This document shows positions 28,742 through 37,064 of a DNA stretch of 64,000 nucleotides, piece after piece; position 1 is the first letter of the stretch; every line of letters begins with the position of its first letter. The translations under genes and the position numbers were made by a program. This DNA is from Sphingomonas pituitosa NBRC 102491 (GTDB lineage Bacteria; Pseudomonadota; Alphaproteobacteria; Sphingomonadales; Sphingomonadaceae): contig NZ_BCYY01000001.1 in assembly GCF_001598435.1 (NCBI RefSeq), forward strand, positions 62,001 through 126,000, written 5' to 3'. Under the pieces are notes generated by a model that saw nothing but the letters and a program-made list of their open reading frames with translations, was not told the DNA's origin and did no database searches.

Positions 28742-29365
28742 ATGACCCCCGCCCTGCTCCACGCCTGGCTGTCCGGCAGATCGCGCGCACGCGGCCTGCC
28801 GGCGCCGGTGGCGGACCGTGGCGGCTTTCGGGTGGATACGCGCTCCGACACCGAATTTTGCCGCTGGGTCTTCGCGACGCCGGGCTGGGAGATCTCCGAT
28901 CTCGCGCGCGAGATCGAGCAGCCGGGGCGGCTGATCAAGCTCTGCGGCTCGCCCGGCAAGTTGCGGGCGCTGTTGCCGGCGCACTGGAACGTGGATCCAC
29001 CGGCATTCTTCATGCAGGCCGGGCGCTGGCCTGCCCCGCGTCCGCTGCCGGTGGGCTATTGCTCCCGAACCTCGGGTGACGGGTCCGCGCTCTGCGTCAC
29101 CATTGTCGACGAGACGGGCACAGCCGCTGCATCCGGTTTCGCTGCGGAAACCCCTGAAGCGTTCGTCTATGACCGCATCGTCACGGCACCCGGGCACCGG
29201 CGCAAGGGCCTGGGCGGCGCAGTGATGGCAGCTTTGCATGCCACCAAAGCCGGCCGCGACACGCCCGAACTGCTGGTCGCGACCGAAGCCGGCCGTCTGC
29301 TCTACGAGCGCCTGGGCTGGCGCGTCCTGTCGCCCTACGCGACGGCCTCGCTTCCGCCGGCCTAG
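28742..29365 (+). CDS. GNAT-family N-acetyltransferase
   Basis: A 207-residue protein whose C-terminal half is a GNAT domain: FVYDRIVTAPGHRRKGLGGAVMAAL holds the acetyl-CoA loop and LLYERLGWRVLSPYA ends the fold. The first 100 residues have no clear match. ATG 28742 (MTPALLHAW) fits a gene start 28 bases after rsmD. The stop overlaps by 4 bases the stop of the convergent transporter gene. Confidence 0.82.
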   Translation: MTPALLHAWLSGRSRARGLPAPVADRGGFRVDTRSDTEFCRWVFATPGWEISDLAREIEQPGRLIKLCGSPGKLRALLPAHWNVDPPAFFMQAGRWPAPRPLPVGYCSRTSGDGSALCVTIVDETGTAAASGFAAETPEAFVYDRIVTAPGHRRKGLGGAVMAALHATKAGRDTPELLVATEAGRLLYERLGWRVLSPYATASLPPA

Positions 29366-30624
29366 CGCCGGCGGGTAAGCTGCAGGCCGATCAGGCTCAG
29401 CCCCGCGGCTCCGGCGAGGCACCAGCCGACCATGCCGATACCGCCGCGCTCGACCAGCGCCTGGGCGATCAGCGGGGTCAGTCCGCCGCCGAGGATGCCG
29501 CCCAGGTTGAAGGTCACCGACACGCCCGTGTAGCGGACCTGCGCCGGAAACAGGCTGGGGAGCCACCCGCCGAGCGGCCCGTAGACGAAGCCCATCACGA
29601 ACAGTCCGGCGGCGAGCCAAAGGAATACGGCCGCCAGCGATCCCGGCACCAGCAGCGCCGGCATGGCGAGGCCGAGCGGGACCATGCCGATGCAGCCGAG
29701 CGCGAGGACCAGCGTCGCCCCGCGCTTGTCCGCCAGCCAACCGGCGACGCCGATGCCCAGCGCCATGAACAGGATCGCCGCAAGCTCGGCGCCGAGAAAC
29801 GCGGCGCGCGGATAGCCGAGCGTCTTGGTACCGAAACCGATCGCGAACAACGTCGCAACATAGAACAGCGCGAAGCAGGCGACCGTGCCCAGCGTCCCCG
29901 CCAGCGTGGCGCCGAGATGCTCACGCAGCAGCACGCCCAGCGGCACCTGCGGCGGCGGCGCATGTTCTGCGGCCTCGACGAAGGCAGGCGTCTCGGCGAT
30001 GCGCAGGCGCACCCAGAGCCCGAGCCCGACCAACGCAGCGCTCGCAAGGAACGGCAGCCGCCAGCCCCAGTCGCGGAAGGCCTCGTCGGTGAGGAAGGCA
30101 CCCAGCAGCAGGAACAGGCCATTGGCGGCGATGAACCCCACCGGGGCCCCCAGCGGCGGGAAGCTGCCGTAGCGATAGGCCCATCCCTTGGGCGCATATT
30201 CCACCGCCAGCAGGCTCGCCCCGCCCCATTCGCCGCCCAGCCCCAGCCCCTGGCCGAAGCGCAGCAGGCAGAGGAGCAATGGCGCGCCCCAGCCGATCAT
30301 CGCGTGACCGGGCAGGCAGCCGATCAGTACGGTCGAGAGCCCCATCAGCATCAGCGAGGCGACCAGCGTCGACTTGCGCCCCAGCCGGTCGCCGAAATGG
30401 CCGAACACCAGCCCGCCGAGCGGCCGCGCGAAAAAGGCGACGCTGAAGCTGGCATAGGCAGCCACCTGCTGCAGCCATGGCTCCTGCGCGGGGAAGAACA
30501 GCGGGCCGAACACCAGCGCCGTTGCTGTCGCATAGATGTAGAAATCGTAGAACTCGACCGACGTTCCCACCAGGCTCGCGAACAGGATGCGGCGGTGGGA
30601 TGCGGGCGCGGCGGCGTTGGCCAT
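29362..30624 (-). CDS. MFS transporter of the metabolite:H+ symporter (MHS) type
   Basis: A 420-residue, 12-helix transporter. FASLVGTSVEFYDFYIYATA and the loop GHFGDRLGRKSTL are signatures of MHS symporters such as ProP, ShiA and KgtP; RFGQGLGLGGEWGGA is also typical. The substrate is probably an organic acid or osmolyte. ATG 30624 has GGGAGG 7 bases upstream, which fixes the start over the longer frame from 30735. Confidence 0.88.
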   Translation of the reverse strand: MANAAAPASHRRILFASLVGTSVEFYDFYIYATATALVFGPLFFPAQEPWLQQVAAYASFSVAFFARPLGGLVFGHFGDRLGRKSTLVASLMLMGLSTVLIGCLPGHAMIGWGAPLLLCLLRFGQGLGLGGEWGGASLLAVEYAPKGWAYRYGSFPPLGAPVGFIAANGLFLLLGAFLTDEAFRDWGWRLPFLASAALVGLGLWVRLRIAETPAFVEAAEHAPPPQVPLGVLLREHLGATLAGTLGTVACFALFYVATLFAIGFGTKTLGYPRAAFLGAELAAILFMALGIGVAGWLADKRGATLVLALGCIGMVPLGLAMPALLVPGSLAAVFLWLAAGLFVMGFVYGPLGGWLPSLFPAQVRYTGVSVTFNLGGILGGGLTPLIAQALVERGGIGMVGWCLAGAAGLSLIGLQLTRRR

Positions 30625-30749
30625 GAGCGATCCTCCCGCCGCCTCCCTCGGGCCAGTTGTCGCCCCGGTCAAGCCGCGTTCAGCGGAGCGACAGTTTCGG
30701 CACGGTATCGAAGTGCTGCACTCGCTATACCGCAACGAGGGAGTCGGAT

Positions 30750-30923
30750 ATGCGCGAATCGCCCATCAAGCGCGTGGTCTATGCGGCCTTTTTCAGCCTG
30801 CTCGCGGGCGTGCTGGTCGCGGCCTACAACCCCGTGGAGCATGTGAAGGCGGATCTGCGCGCCGATACCAGCGGCGTGAAGGCCGGCCTGCACCTCGCGG
30901 TCCACGATCTGCTGCGCGGCTGA
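30750..30923 (+). CDS. 57-residue membrane-anchored protein
   Basis: A 57-residue ORF (MRESPIKRVVYAAFFSLLAG...) with one N-terminal hydrophobic segment (residues about 9-26) and a soluble, mildly amphipathic tail. GAGGGAG lies 7 bases before the ATG. No family is recognised. It is flanked by a transporter gene on each side, on the other strand, and followed by a hairpin. Confidence 0.6.
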   Translation: MRESPIKRVVYAAFFSLLAGVLVAAYNPVEHVKADLRADTSGVKAGLHLAVHDLLRG

Positions 30924-30930
30924 CACGAAT

Positions 30931-30952
30931 GGGCGGGACGTTCCTCCCGCCC
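30931..30952. terminator. Hairpin between convergent genes
   Basis: GGGCGGGA (30931-30938), loop of 6, TCCCGCCC (30945-30952). It lies between the end of the 57-residue gene and the end of the phosphate transporter gene. No T-run follows, so termination efficiency is uncertain. Confidence 0.45.
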
Positions 30953-30976
30953 CCGTGATCCCTGCAAGCGCGATCC

Positions 30977-32617
30977 CTACAGGCCGAAGATCCGCACCCC
31001 GTTCAGCATCAGCCAGTAGAGGCTGCCGGACAGCAGCATCGCGGCGGGCAGCGTCATCAGCCAGGCCAGCGCCATGTTGCGGATGGTCCGGAACTGCAGC
31101 CCTGCGCCGCTGCCCACCGAAGCACCCGCCACGCCCGAGGACAGGATGTGGGTGGTCGAAACAGGGACGCCGAGATGGTCGGCGCCCATGATCGTCGCGG
31201 CGGCGACGATCTCGGCCGCGGCGCCCATGCCATAGGTCATGTGCTGCTTGCCGATCTTCTCGCCCACCGTCACCACGATACGCTTCCACCCGATCATCGT
31301 GCCGAGCCCCAGCGCGATTGCGACGACGATCTTCACCCAGAGCGGAATGAAGCGCGTGCCGCCCTCCAGATCGTCCTGATAGGCCTTGAGCGCATCCCGC
31401 TCGGCCGGCGCGAAGCCCTCGGGCTTCTTCGTGGCGAGCCGGGTGGTGTCGAGCACCAGATACATGTCGTTGCGCACGTTGGAACTCGCCCGCGCCGGCA
31501 CCTTGCTCAGCGAACCATAGCCCGAAACCTGCTCGATAAGATTGTTCGACAGCGAATCCAGCGCGGCATAGACCTTGGCGCCCTCTGCCTTGCGGTGCTG
31601 AAGCGCGTCGGTGAGCGTCGACCGCGCCTGCACCGGTGTCATGCTCAGGCCGTTGCCACGCGCATGGAACACCATATTGGCAGCGTGCGAGGTCTGGACG
31701 AACGCCGCGGTCGCGCTCGCCGGGAGCGTGCGATTAAGGGCATAGGCGGTGGGCGCGCAGCCGATCAGGATCAGCATGATCAGCCCCATGCCCTTCTGGC
31801 CGTCGTTCGAGCCGTGGAAGAACGAGACGGCGGTGCAAGTGCCGATCAACAAGGCGCGGATGCCACGCGGCGGCGGCGTGTTGCCCGCCGGGGCCTGGAA
31901 CAGCTGCGGGCGCTTCAGGAACACCAGCCGCATCGCCAGCAGCAATAGCAGCGCACCCGCGAACCCGAGCATCGGGCTCCAGAGCAGCGCGGAGAAGACC
32001 TTGACCGCCTGGCTCCAGTCGACGCCGGCCGTGCCGCCGCGCGAGCCGCCGAGGATCAGCTGGTTGGCGAGGCCGACACCCAGCACCGATCCGATCAGCG
32101 CGTGGCTGGAGGAATTGGGCAGGCCGACATACCAGGTCGCGAGGTTCCAGAGGACTGCGGCGAACAGCAGGGCGAAGATCATCGAGAAGCCGGCCGCGGA
32201 GCCGACGTTGAGGATCAGGTCCACCGGCAGCAGCGTAATGATCGCATAGGCGACGGCGCCGCTGGACAGCATCACGCCCAGGAAATTGAAGAAGCCGGAC
32301 CACACCACCGCGAGCTGTGCGGGCATCGAGTTGGTGTAGATCACCGTCGCGACGGCATTGGCGGTGTCATGGAAGCCGTTCACGAACTCGAACGCGAGCG
32401 CGATCACCAGCGCGAGGCCGAGAAACGCGAAGACGCCCAGCGCCATCTGTTCCCCCGCCGCACGCGTATCCACCAGGATGCTCCAGCCCGCAAAGGCCAG
32501 GCCACCGACCAGCAACGCCGCGAAGAGCAGCTTGGCGAGAGGGTGCGTTTTTTCGTTGAATCGAGGACTTCGCGGCACCTCTGCCGTCGAAGCCTGTTCC
32601 ATTGCGAGCGTCGCCAT
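30977..32617 (-). CDS. pit: PiT-family inorganic phosphate transporter
   Basis: A 546-residue low-affinity phosphate:cation symporter. Both inverted PiT signature repeats are visible: FEFVNGFHDTANAVATVIYTNSM near the N-terminus and GADHLGVPVSTTHILSSGVAGA near the C-terminus, together with GLPNSSSHALIGSVLGVG. About 10-12 hydrophobic segments flank a hydrophilic loop (about 310-410), the variable region of the family. There is no PhoU-like gene beside it. Phosphate import may feed the polyphosphate operon at 5-8.7 kb. Confidence 0.94.
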   Translation of the reverse strand: MATLAMEQASTAEVPRSPRFNEKTHPLAKLLFAALLVGGLAFAGWSILVDTRAAGEQMALGVFAFLGLALVIALAFEFVNGFHDTANAVATVIYTNSMPAQLAVVWSGFFNFLGVMLSSGAVAYAIITLLPVDLILNVGSAAGFSMIFALLFAAVLWNLATWYVGLPNSSSHALIGSVLGVGLANQLILGGSRGGTAGVDWSQAVKVFSALLWSPMLGFAGALLLLLAMRLVFLKRPQLFQAPAGNTPPPRGIRALLIGTCTAVSFFHGSNDGQKGMGLIMLILIGCAPTAYALNRTLPASATAAFVQTSHAANMVFHARGNGLSMTPVQARSTLTDALQHRKAEGAKVYAALDSLSNNLIEQVSGYGSLSKVPARASSNVRNDMYLVLDTTRLATKKPEGFAPAERDALKAYQDDLEGGTRFIPLWVKIVVAIALGLGTMIGWKRIVVTVGEKIGKQHMTYGMGAAAEIVAAATIMGADHLGVPVSTTHILSSGVAGASVGSGAGLQFRTIRNMALAWLMTLPAAMLLSGSLYWLMLNGVRIFGL

Positions 32618-32679
32618 GATGTTAGCGCCTTTGGGGTTGGCTTATGACAGGATAATGACAAGGGTGGTGGCGCATGCGA

Positions 32680-32871
32680 TCAGCGCAGGCATTCGGTGTG
32701 CGTGATCCGCACGAGCTTGCCGCTCGCATCGCGTTCCTCGTGCCGCCCCGGCGTGCACGCACCATCACGCACCGGCGCCGAACGCCAGGCGACGACCGCC
32801 GCGATGATCGCGAGCGTCAGCACGACTGCAAGGCGCACCTTCAGTCGGCGGGAGGCTTTGGAACTTGTCAT
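32680..32871 (-). CDS. Small single-pass membrane or exported protein
   Basis: A 63-residue ORF with a basic N-terminus, one hydrophobic segment (VRLAVVLTLAIIAAVVAWR) and a short tail with two Cys (GACTPG, THTECLR) that could form a disulfide outside the membrane. ATG 32871 is preferred; a GTG at 32889 would add 6 residues. No family is recognised. Confidence 0.5.
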   Translation of the reverse strand: MTSSKASRRLKVRLAVVLTLAIIAAVVAWRSAPVRDGACTPGRHEERDASGKLVRITHTECLR

Positions 32872-33039
32872 GGGTTGATCTCGCGGCACCCCATAGTCGC
32901 CCGGCGGATGGGAGGCAATGCGGGCCTCCGTAGTTTTCCGGTAGGGCGCCTGTCCCGAACCGGCATGGCGCGCGCGCCGGGCGCCCCCTCGGTCGCCTAG
33001 AGCTTGCGGGCGGCGGTATCGTTCCCTAGTTGTTCACGG

Positions 33040-35349
33040 ATGTCGCTTGCCCCTTCTCCCCAGGACGCCCCCTATCTCCAGGGCCTGAACGACCCCCAGC
33101 GCGAGGCCGTGCTGACCACCGAAGGCCCGGTGCTGGTGCTGGCCGGCGCGGGCACGGGCAAGACCGCCGCGCTCACCGCGCGGCTGGCGCACCTGCTGTG
33201 GACTCGCCGCGCCTATCCCTCGGAGATCCTGGCCGTCACCTTCACCAACAAGGCCGCGCGCGAGATGAAGGAGCGGGTCGGCCGGCTGGTCGGCGACGCG
33301 GTGGAGGGGATGCCCTGGCTCGGCACCTTCCATGCGATCGGCGCGAAGATGCTCCGCCGCCATGCCGAGCTGGTCGGGCTGCAGAGCAACTTCACCATTC
33401 TCGATACCGACGACCAGCTCCGCCTGCTCAAGCAGCTGATCCTCGCCAACGACCTCGACGAGAAGCGCTGGCCCGCCCGCCAGCTCGCGGGCCTGATCGA
33501 CGGGTGGAAGAATCGCGGCCTGATCCCGGCCGATCTCGATGCCGGCGAGTCCGAGCGCTACGCCAATGGCCGCGGCCAGTCGCTCTACGCCCAGTATCAG
33601 GAGCGGCTGCGGCTGCTCAACGCTTGCGACTTCGGCGATCTTCTCCTCCACATGCTCACCATTCTTAAGACCGATCGTGAGGTGCTGGAGCAGTATCAGA
33701 AGCGCTTCCGCTACATCATGGTGGACGAGTATCAGGATACCAACGCTGTCCAGTATCTGTGGCTTCGGCTGCTCGCGCAGGAACGGAAGAACATCTGCTG
33801 CGTCGGCGACGACGACCAGTCGATCTACAGCTGGCGCGGTGCGCAGGTGGAAAATATCCTGAAGTTCGAGAAGGACTTCTCCGGCGCTGTTGTAATCAAG
33901 TTGGAACAGAATTACCGCTCGACGCCGCACATTCTGGGCGCAGCCTCGGGCGTGATCGCCAATAATGGCGGGCGCCTGGGCAAGACGCTGTGGACCGAAG
34001 TCGATGTCGGCGAGAAGGTGAAGGTGCTCGGCGTGTGGGACGGGCCCGAGGAGGCCCGCCGCGTCGGCGAGGAGATCGAGGGGCTGCAGCGCGGCGGCCT
34101 CAGCCTCGACGCCACCGCGATCCTGGTCCGCGCCCAGCACCAGACCCGTGAGTTCGAAGACCGGTTCATCGCGATCGGCCTGCCCTATCGCATCATCGGC
34201 GGCTTCCGCTTCTATGAGCGGCAGGAAATCCGCGACGCGCTCGCCTATCTGCGCGTCGTCGCGCAACCAGCCGACGACCTCGCCTTCGAGCGCATCGTCA
34301 ACGTGCCCAAGCGCGGACTGGGCGACAAGGCGCTCTCCAAGGTCCACCAATATGCCCGGTCCCAGGGCATTCCGCTGACCACTGCCGCCGCGCGCATCCT
34401 CGATACCGACGAACTGACCCCGCAGGCGCGGCGCTCGCTCGGCAACCTGATCGGCGACATGGCGCGGTGGCGCAGCATGGGCGACGACCTACAACACCCG
34501 GACCTTGCCCGCATCATCCTGGACGAAAGCGGCTATACTGCGCTGTGGCAGGCCGATCGCACAGCCGAGGCGGCAGGCCGGCTGGAGAATCTCAACGAAC
34601 TCGTCCGCGCCATGGAGGAATATGAGAGCCTCTCGGCCTTCCTGGAACATGTCAGCCTGGTGATGGACAACGAGGCGTCCGCCGAGGAGCCCAAGGTCAC
34701 GATCATGACCATCCACGCCGCCAAGGGGCTGGAGTTCGATACGGTGTTCCTCGCCGGCTGGGAGGAAGGCATCTTCCCGTCGCAGCGCGCGCTCGACGAA
34801 GGCGGGCTGGCCAGCCTCGAGGAGGAGCGACGGCTCGCCTATGTCGCGATCACCCGCGCGCGGCGCCGGGCGATCATCCTCCATGCCGCCAATCGCCGCA
34901 TCTACGGCCAGTGGACGTCGAGCCTGCCGAGCCGCTTCGTCGGCGAGCTGCCCCCCGAGCATGTCGAATCGGAAAGCTCGATGACCGGCGGCGAGAGCCT
35001 GTGGCGGGCGAACTGGAGCGAGCGGAGCGACCCCTTCGCCGACGTAGCGCGCGGCGCCGGGCGCGGGCCCGGCTGGCAGCGCGCGGCGGGCGTCGATCCG
35101 AAGAACCCGGGCGGCGCGTTCACCGCCCGCACCTTCACCCGCGACCAGCCGCGCGTGCTGGAAAGCCGCGCCTCGGCGGTGAGCTTCGGCGCCAAGCCGC
35201 GGAGCGACCTCACGCTCGGCATGCGCGTGTTCCACCAGAAGTTCGGCTATGGCACGATCGCGGAGATCGAAGGCAACAAGCTCGAGATCGATTTCGAGCA
35301 GGCCGGCCGCAAGCGCGTGATGGACAGCTTCGTCAGCCTCAACGACTGA
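33040..35349 (+). CDS. uvrD: UvrD/PcrA-type superfamily 1 DNA helicase
   Basis: A 769-residue 3'-5' helicase for nucleotide-excision and mismatch repair. Walker A is LVLAGAGTGKTAAL, motif Ia is AVTFTNKAAREMKERV, motif II is YIMVDEYQDTNAVQY, motif III is VGDDDQSIYSWRGA, and later motifs include IMTIHAAKGLEFDTVFL and RLAYVAITRARRRA. The C-terminus ends with the usual Tudor-like segment (HQKFGYGTIAEIEGNKLEIDF). ATG 33040 matches the family N-terminus; 33004 is an alternative. Confidence 0.95.
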   Translation: MSLAPSPQDAPYLQGLNDPQREAVLTTEGPVLVLAGAGTGKTAALTARLAHLLWTRRAYPSEILAVTFTNKAAREMKERVGRLVGDAVEGMPWLGTFHAIGAKMLRRHAELVGLQSNFTILDTDDQLRLLKQLILANDLDEKRWPARQLAGLIDGWKNRGLIPADLDAGESERYANGRGQSLYAQYQERLRLLNACDFGDLLLHMLTILKTDREVLEQYQKRFRYIMVDEYQDTNAVQYLWLRLLAQERKNICCVGDDDQSIYSWRGAQVENILKFEKDFSGAVVIKLEQNYRSTPHILGAASGVIANNGGRLGKTLWTEVDVGEKVKVLGVWDGPEEARRVGEEIEGLQRGGLSLDATAILVRAQHQTREFEDRFIAIGLPYRIIGGFRFYERQEIRDALAYLRVVAQPADDLAFERIVNVPKRGLGDKALSKVHQYARSQGIPLTTAAARILDTDELTPQARRSLGNLIGDMARWRSMGDDLQHPDLARIILDESGYTALWQADRTAEAAGRLENLNELVRAMEEYESLSAFLEHVSLVMDNEASAEEPKVTIMTIHAAKGLEFDTVFLAGWEEGIFPSQRALDEGGLASLEEERRLAYVAITRARRRAIILHAANRRIYGQWTSSLPSRFVGELPPEHVESESSMTGGESLWRANWSERSDPFADVARGAGRGPGWQRAAGVDPKNPGGAFTARTFTRDQPRVLESRASAVSFGAKPRSDLTLGMRVFHQKFGYGTIAEIEGNKLEIDFEQAGRKRVMDSFVSLND

Positions 35350-35358
35350 CGGGGAAGC

Positions 35359-35700
35359 TCAGGCCTCGGGCTCGACCTTCATCAGCGTCAAGCCGACATA
35401 TTTGTCGAGTTCCGGATCGAACAGCTCGCTGATCTCGAACGCGCGGTCGAGCACCGATACTTCCTTGAGGCCATCGACCTTGAAGGTGGCGATCTTCGGT
35501 TCGCGCGGCAGCATGCCCTCGCGCGACACGATGAACGCATCGGCGTAGAGCGACTCGTTGCGCGTGTAGAGGATGTGGGGCGCCACGATCATCCGGGTGC
35601 GGTTATACGTCACCTGCAGGCAGCGCAGGCGCACGATGCCTTCAAGGACGAACGGGGTGTTGTTCACAGGAGCTTCGGTCACGACAGCGCTAACGTTCAT
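35359..35700 (-). CDS. Stand-alone WYL-like domain protein
   Basis: A 113-residue protein resembling an isolated WYL domain, the ligand-binding module usually attached to HTH regulators: LRCLQVTYNRTRMIVAPHILYTRNESLY followed by IATFKVDGLKEVSVLDRAFE. It lacks an HTH. ATG 35700 has no ribosome site; a CATATT -10-like box ends about 8 bases upstream with TTGCTG 17 bases before it, so the mRNA may be leaderless. It is convergent with the uvrD-type helicase gene. Confidence 0.65.
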   Translation of the reverse strand: MNVSAVVTEAPVNNTPFVLEGIVRLRCLQVTYNRTRMIVAPHILYTRNESLYADAFIVSREGMLPREPKIATFKVDGLKEVSVLDRAFEISELFDPELDKYVGLTLMKVEPEA

Positions 35701-35877
35701 GGGACAAATATGATACCAATGCTGCAGAGCAGCAAGCGCAAAGCGCATATACCATGGGACACCCCTCTCCCAGTGTTGTTCAGAAGGCCAGCTTCGTTCA
35801 GCCGCGCTTCACGCGCAAGACCGGAAGAGGGCCGCGTTCCCGGCGGCAGCGCCGGCGTGTTGATGAAGGAGACTCGC

Positions 35878-36399
35878 ATGAAGCATGTCCTGGCCCTGGT
35901 CGCCCTGGCGACCGCCGGCCTCTCGGTCGCCGCACCGGCATCGGCGCAGCAATATGCCTCGCCCGATCAGGAGCGCGCCCGGTTCGAGGCAGCGCGCGAT
36001 CGCTTCGACCGCGAATATCGTCTGTTCCAGCAGGCGTCCGAGCGCTACGCCGATTACAGCGACTGGCTGGCACACGCGCCGCCCCCGCCGCGCGTGGACA
36101 TCCGCGACGAAGGCGACTGGGAGCCCTCCCGCTATTATCGCCCCGGCAGCAACGAGCGCGTGCTGACCCGCGACGACCGCGTCTATCGCGGTGACGACGG
36201 CCGCTATTATTGCAAGCGCCCCGACGGCACGACCGGCCTGATCGTCGGCGCCGCGGCGGGCGGCCTGTTCGGCAACGTCATCTCCAGCCGCCGTTCCAGC
36301 ACGGTGGGCACGCTGCTGGGCGCGATTGCGGGCGGCGCGATCGGCAATTCGGTCGATCGCAACAACCAGATGAACAACCAGGATGTGCGCTGCCGCTGA
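35878..36399 (+). CDS. Glycine-zipper 2TM domain outer-envelope protein
   Basis: A 173-residue exported protein. The signal peptide ends at ASA-QQ (about residue 23). A charged, Tyr-rich middle (YYRPGSNERVLTRDDRVYRGDDGRYYC) precedes a glycine-zipper pair (GLIVGAAAGGLFGNVISS and TVGTLLGAIAGGAIGNSVD). Such proteins occur in the outer membrane and are often stress-induced. AAGGAG lies 6 bases before ATG 35878. A strong hairpin follows the stop. Confidence 0.88.
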   Translation: MKHVLALVALATAGLSVAAPASAQQYASPDQERARFEAARDRFDREYRLFQQASERYADYSDWLAHAPPPPRVDIRDEGDWEPSRYYRPGSNERVLTRDDRVYRGDDGRYYCKRPDGTTGLIVGAAAGGLFGNVISSRRSSTVGTLLGAIAGGAIGNSVDRNNQMNNQDVRCR

Positions 36400-36410
36400 T
36401 GCGCGCTTTC

Positions 36411-36444
36411 GGGGCTTCGCACCGTTCGTCGCGAAGCCCCTTGT
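36411..36444 (+). terminator. Terminator of the glycine-zipper gene
   Basis: GGGGCTTCGC (36411-36420), a 10-base loop, GCGAAGCCCC (36431-36440), then TTGT. The perfect 10-bp stem just after the stop fits a terminator although the T-run is short. Confidence 0.65.
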
Positions 36445-36638
36445 ACCCACGGCCGATGCGCCTATGTTGATGGGGCGGGACCGGGCCCCTCTGGCGGCGG
36501 CTTCATCTGAAGCGTCGTGATGTCGGACCGCATCGAGCGTGCTCGGTGCAGGATCGATGGTGTGTTCCCACCCCCCGCACCTCCCCGCGACACCGGGCCG
36601 CTCGATCGATGCACATCCATCGATTCGGAGCCATGACC
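36441..36638 (+). promoter_or_regulatory. Putative promoter and long structured leader of the YdcH-like gene
   Basis: TTGTAC (36441-36446) and TATGTT (36463-36468) form a weak -35/-10 pair with 16-base spacing. This leaves an untranslated leader of about 160 bases. It ends with a hairpin ATCGATG-N6-CATCGAT (36605-36624) directly before the ribosome site CGGAG. I do not recognise a known riboswitch. Confidence 0.35.
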
Positions 36639-36833
36639 ATGACGATTGTTGAACGGTTGATCGCCACCCACCGGATGCTCGAGCGCGAGATCCGCAGCGA
36701 ACTGCGCCGCCGCATGCCGGACGCATTTCGGGTATCGCAGCTCAAGAAGCACAAGCTGGCCGTGAAGGACCGGCTGCACCTGCATCTCCCGGCCCCTGCA
36801 GCGCGGCTGGCGCTGGTGCCCAGCCGCCGTTGA
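36639..36833 (+). CDS. YdcH/DUF465-family small protein
   Basis: A 64-residue, basic, helical protein typical of the DUF465/YdcH family (MTIVERLIATHRMLEREIRSELRR and SQLKKHKLAVKDRLH), which usually forms a short coiled coil of unknown role. ATG 36639 has CGGAG 8 bases upstream; ATG 36633 is too close to it. Confidence 0.8.
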   Translation: MTIVERLIATHRMLEREIRSELRRRMPDAFRVSQLKKHKLAVKDRLHLHLPAPAARLALVPSRR

Positions 36834-36886
36834 CGCGGCCGTTGACGATGACCGGGGCCTGGCGCGCGCGCCGGACCCCGCCATCC

Positions 36887-36964
36887 TCAATGCCAGAACA
36901 GAAGCAGCAGGATGATGATCGGGATCGGAATGCCCACCAGCCACATCAGAATGCCCTTGCCCAT
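36887..36964 (-). CDS. 25-residue hydrophobic microprotein
   Basis: A 25-codon ORF starting MGKGILMWLVGIPIP and continuing with Ile, Leu and Phe to a terminal Trp-His. It is one membrane helix with a short basic N-terminus. GGGAGG lies 5 bases before the ATG, an ideal ribosome site. The G-I-P-I-P turn followed by an aliphatic run resembles a small hydrophobic protein seen in many proteobacteria. The function is unknown. Confidence 0.7.
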   Translation of the reverse strand: MGKGILMWLVGIPIPIIILLLLFWH

Positions 36965-36998
36965 CTCGTCCTCCCGGAAAGTGTCGTTTCGGTTTTGC

Positions 36999-37014
36999 CT
37001 AACCCTTAGGTTAG
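36999..37014 (+). promoter_or_regulatory. Palindrome upstream of an MFS gene
   Basis: CTAACC-CTTA-GGTTAG, a perfect 6-bp inverted repeat about 50 bases before the MFS start and between it and the divergent microprotein gene. It could be an operator for a TetR/MarR regulator, but no regulator gene is adjacent. Confidence 0.35.
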
Positions 37015-37064
37015 TCCGGTAGTTCCGACTGGGAACCGAGCGCGCGCTGATGCACTAAGCCGCG

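Noticed and set aside
27100..29013. A 637-codon antisense frame over the rluB tail and rsmD
   Set aside because: The repetitive GC-rich tail keeps all frames open; the sense strand has the conserved rluB and rsmD domains.
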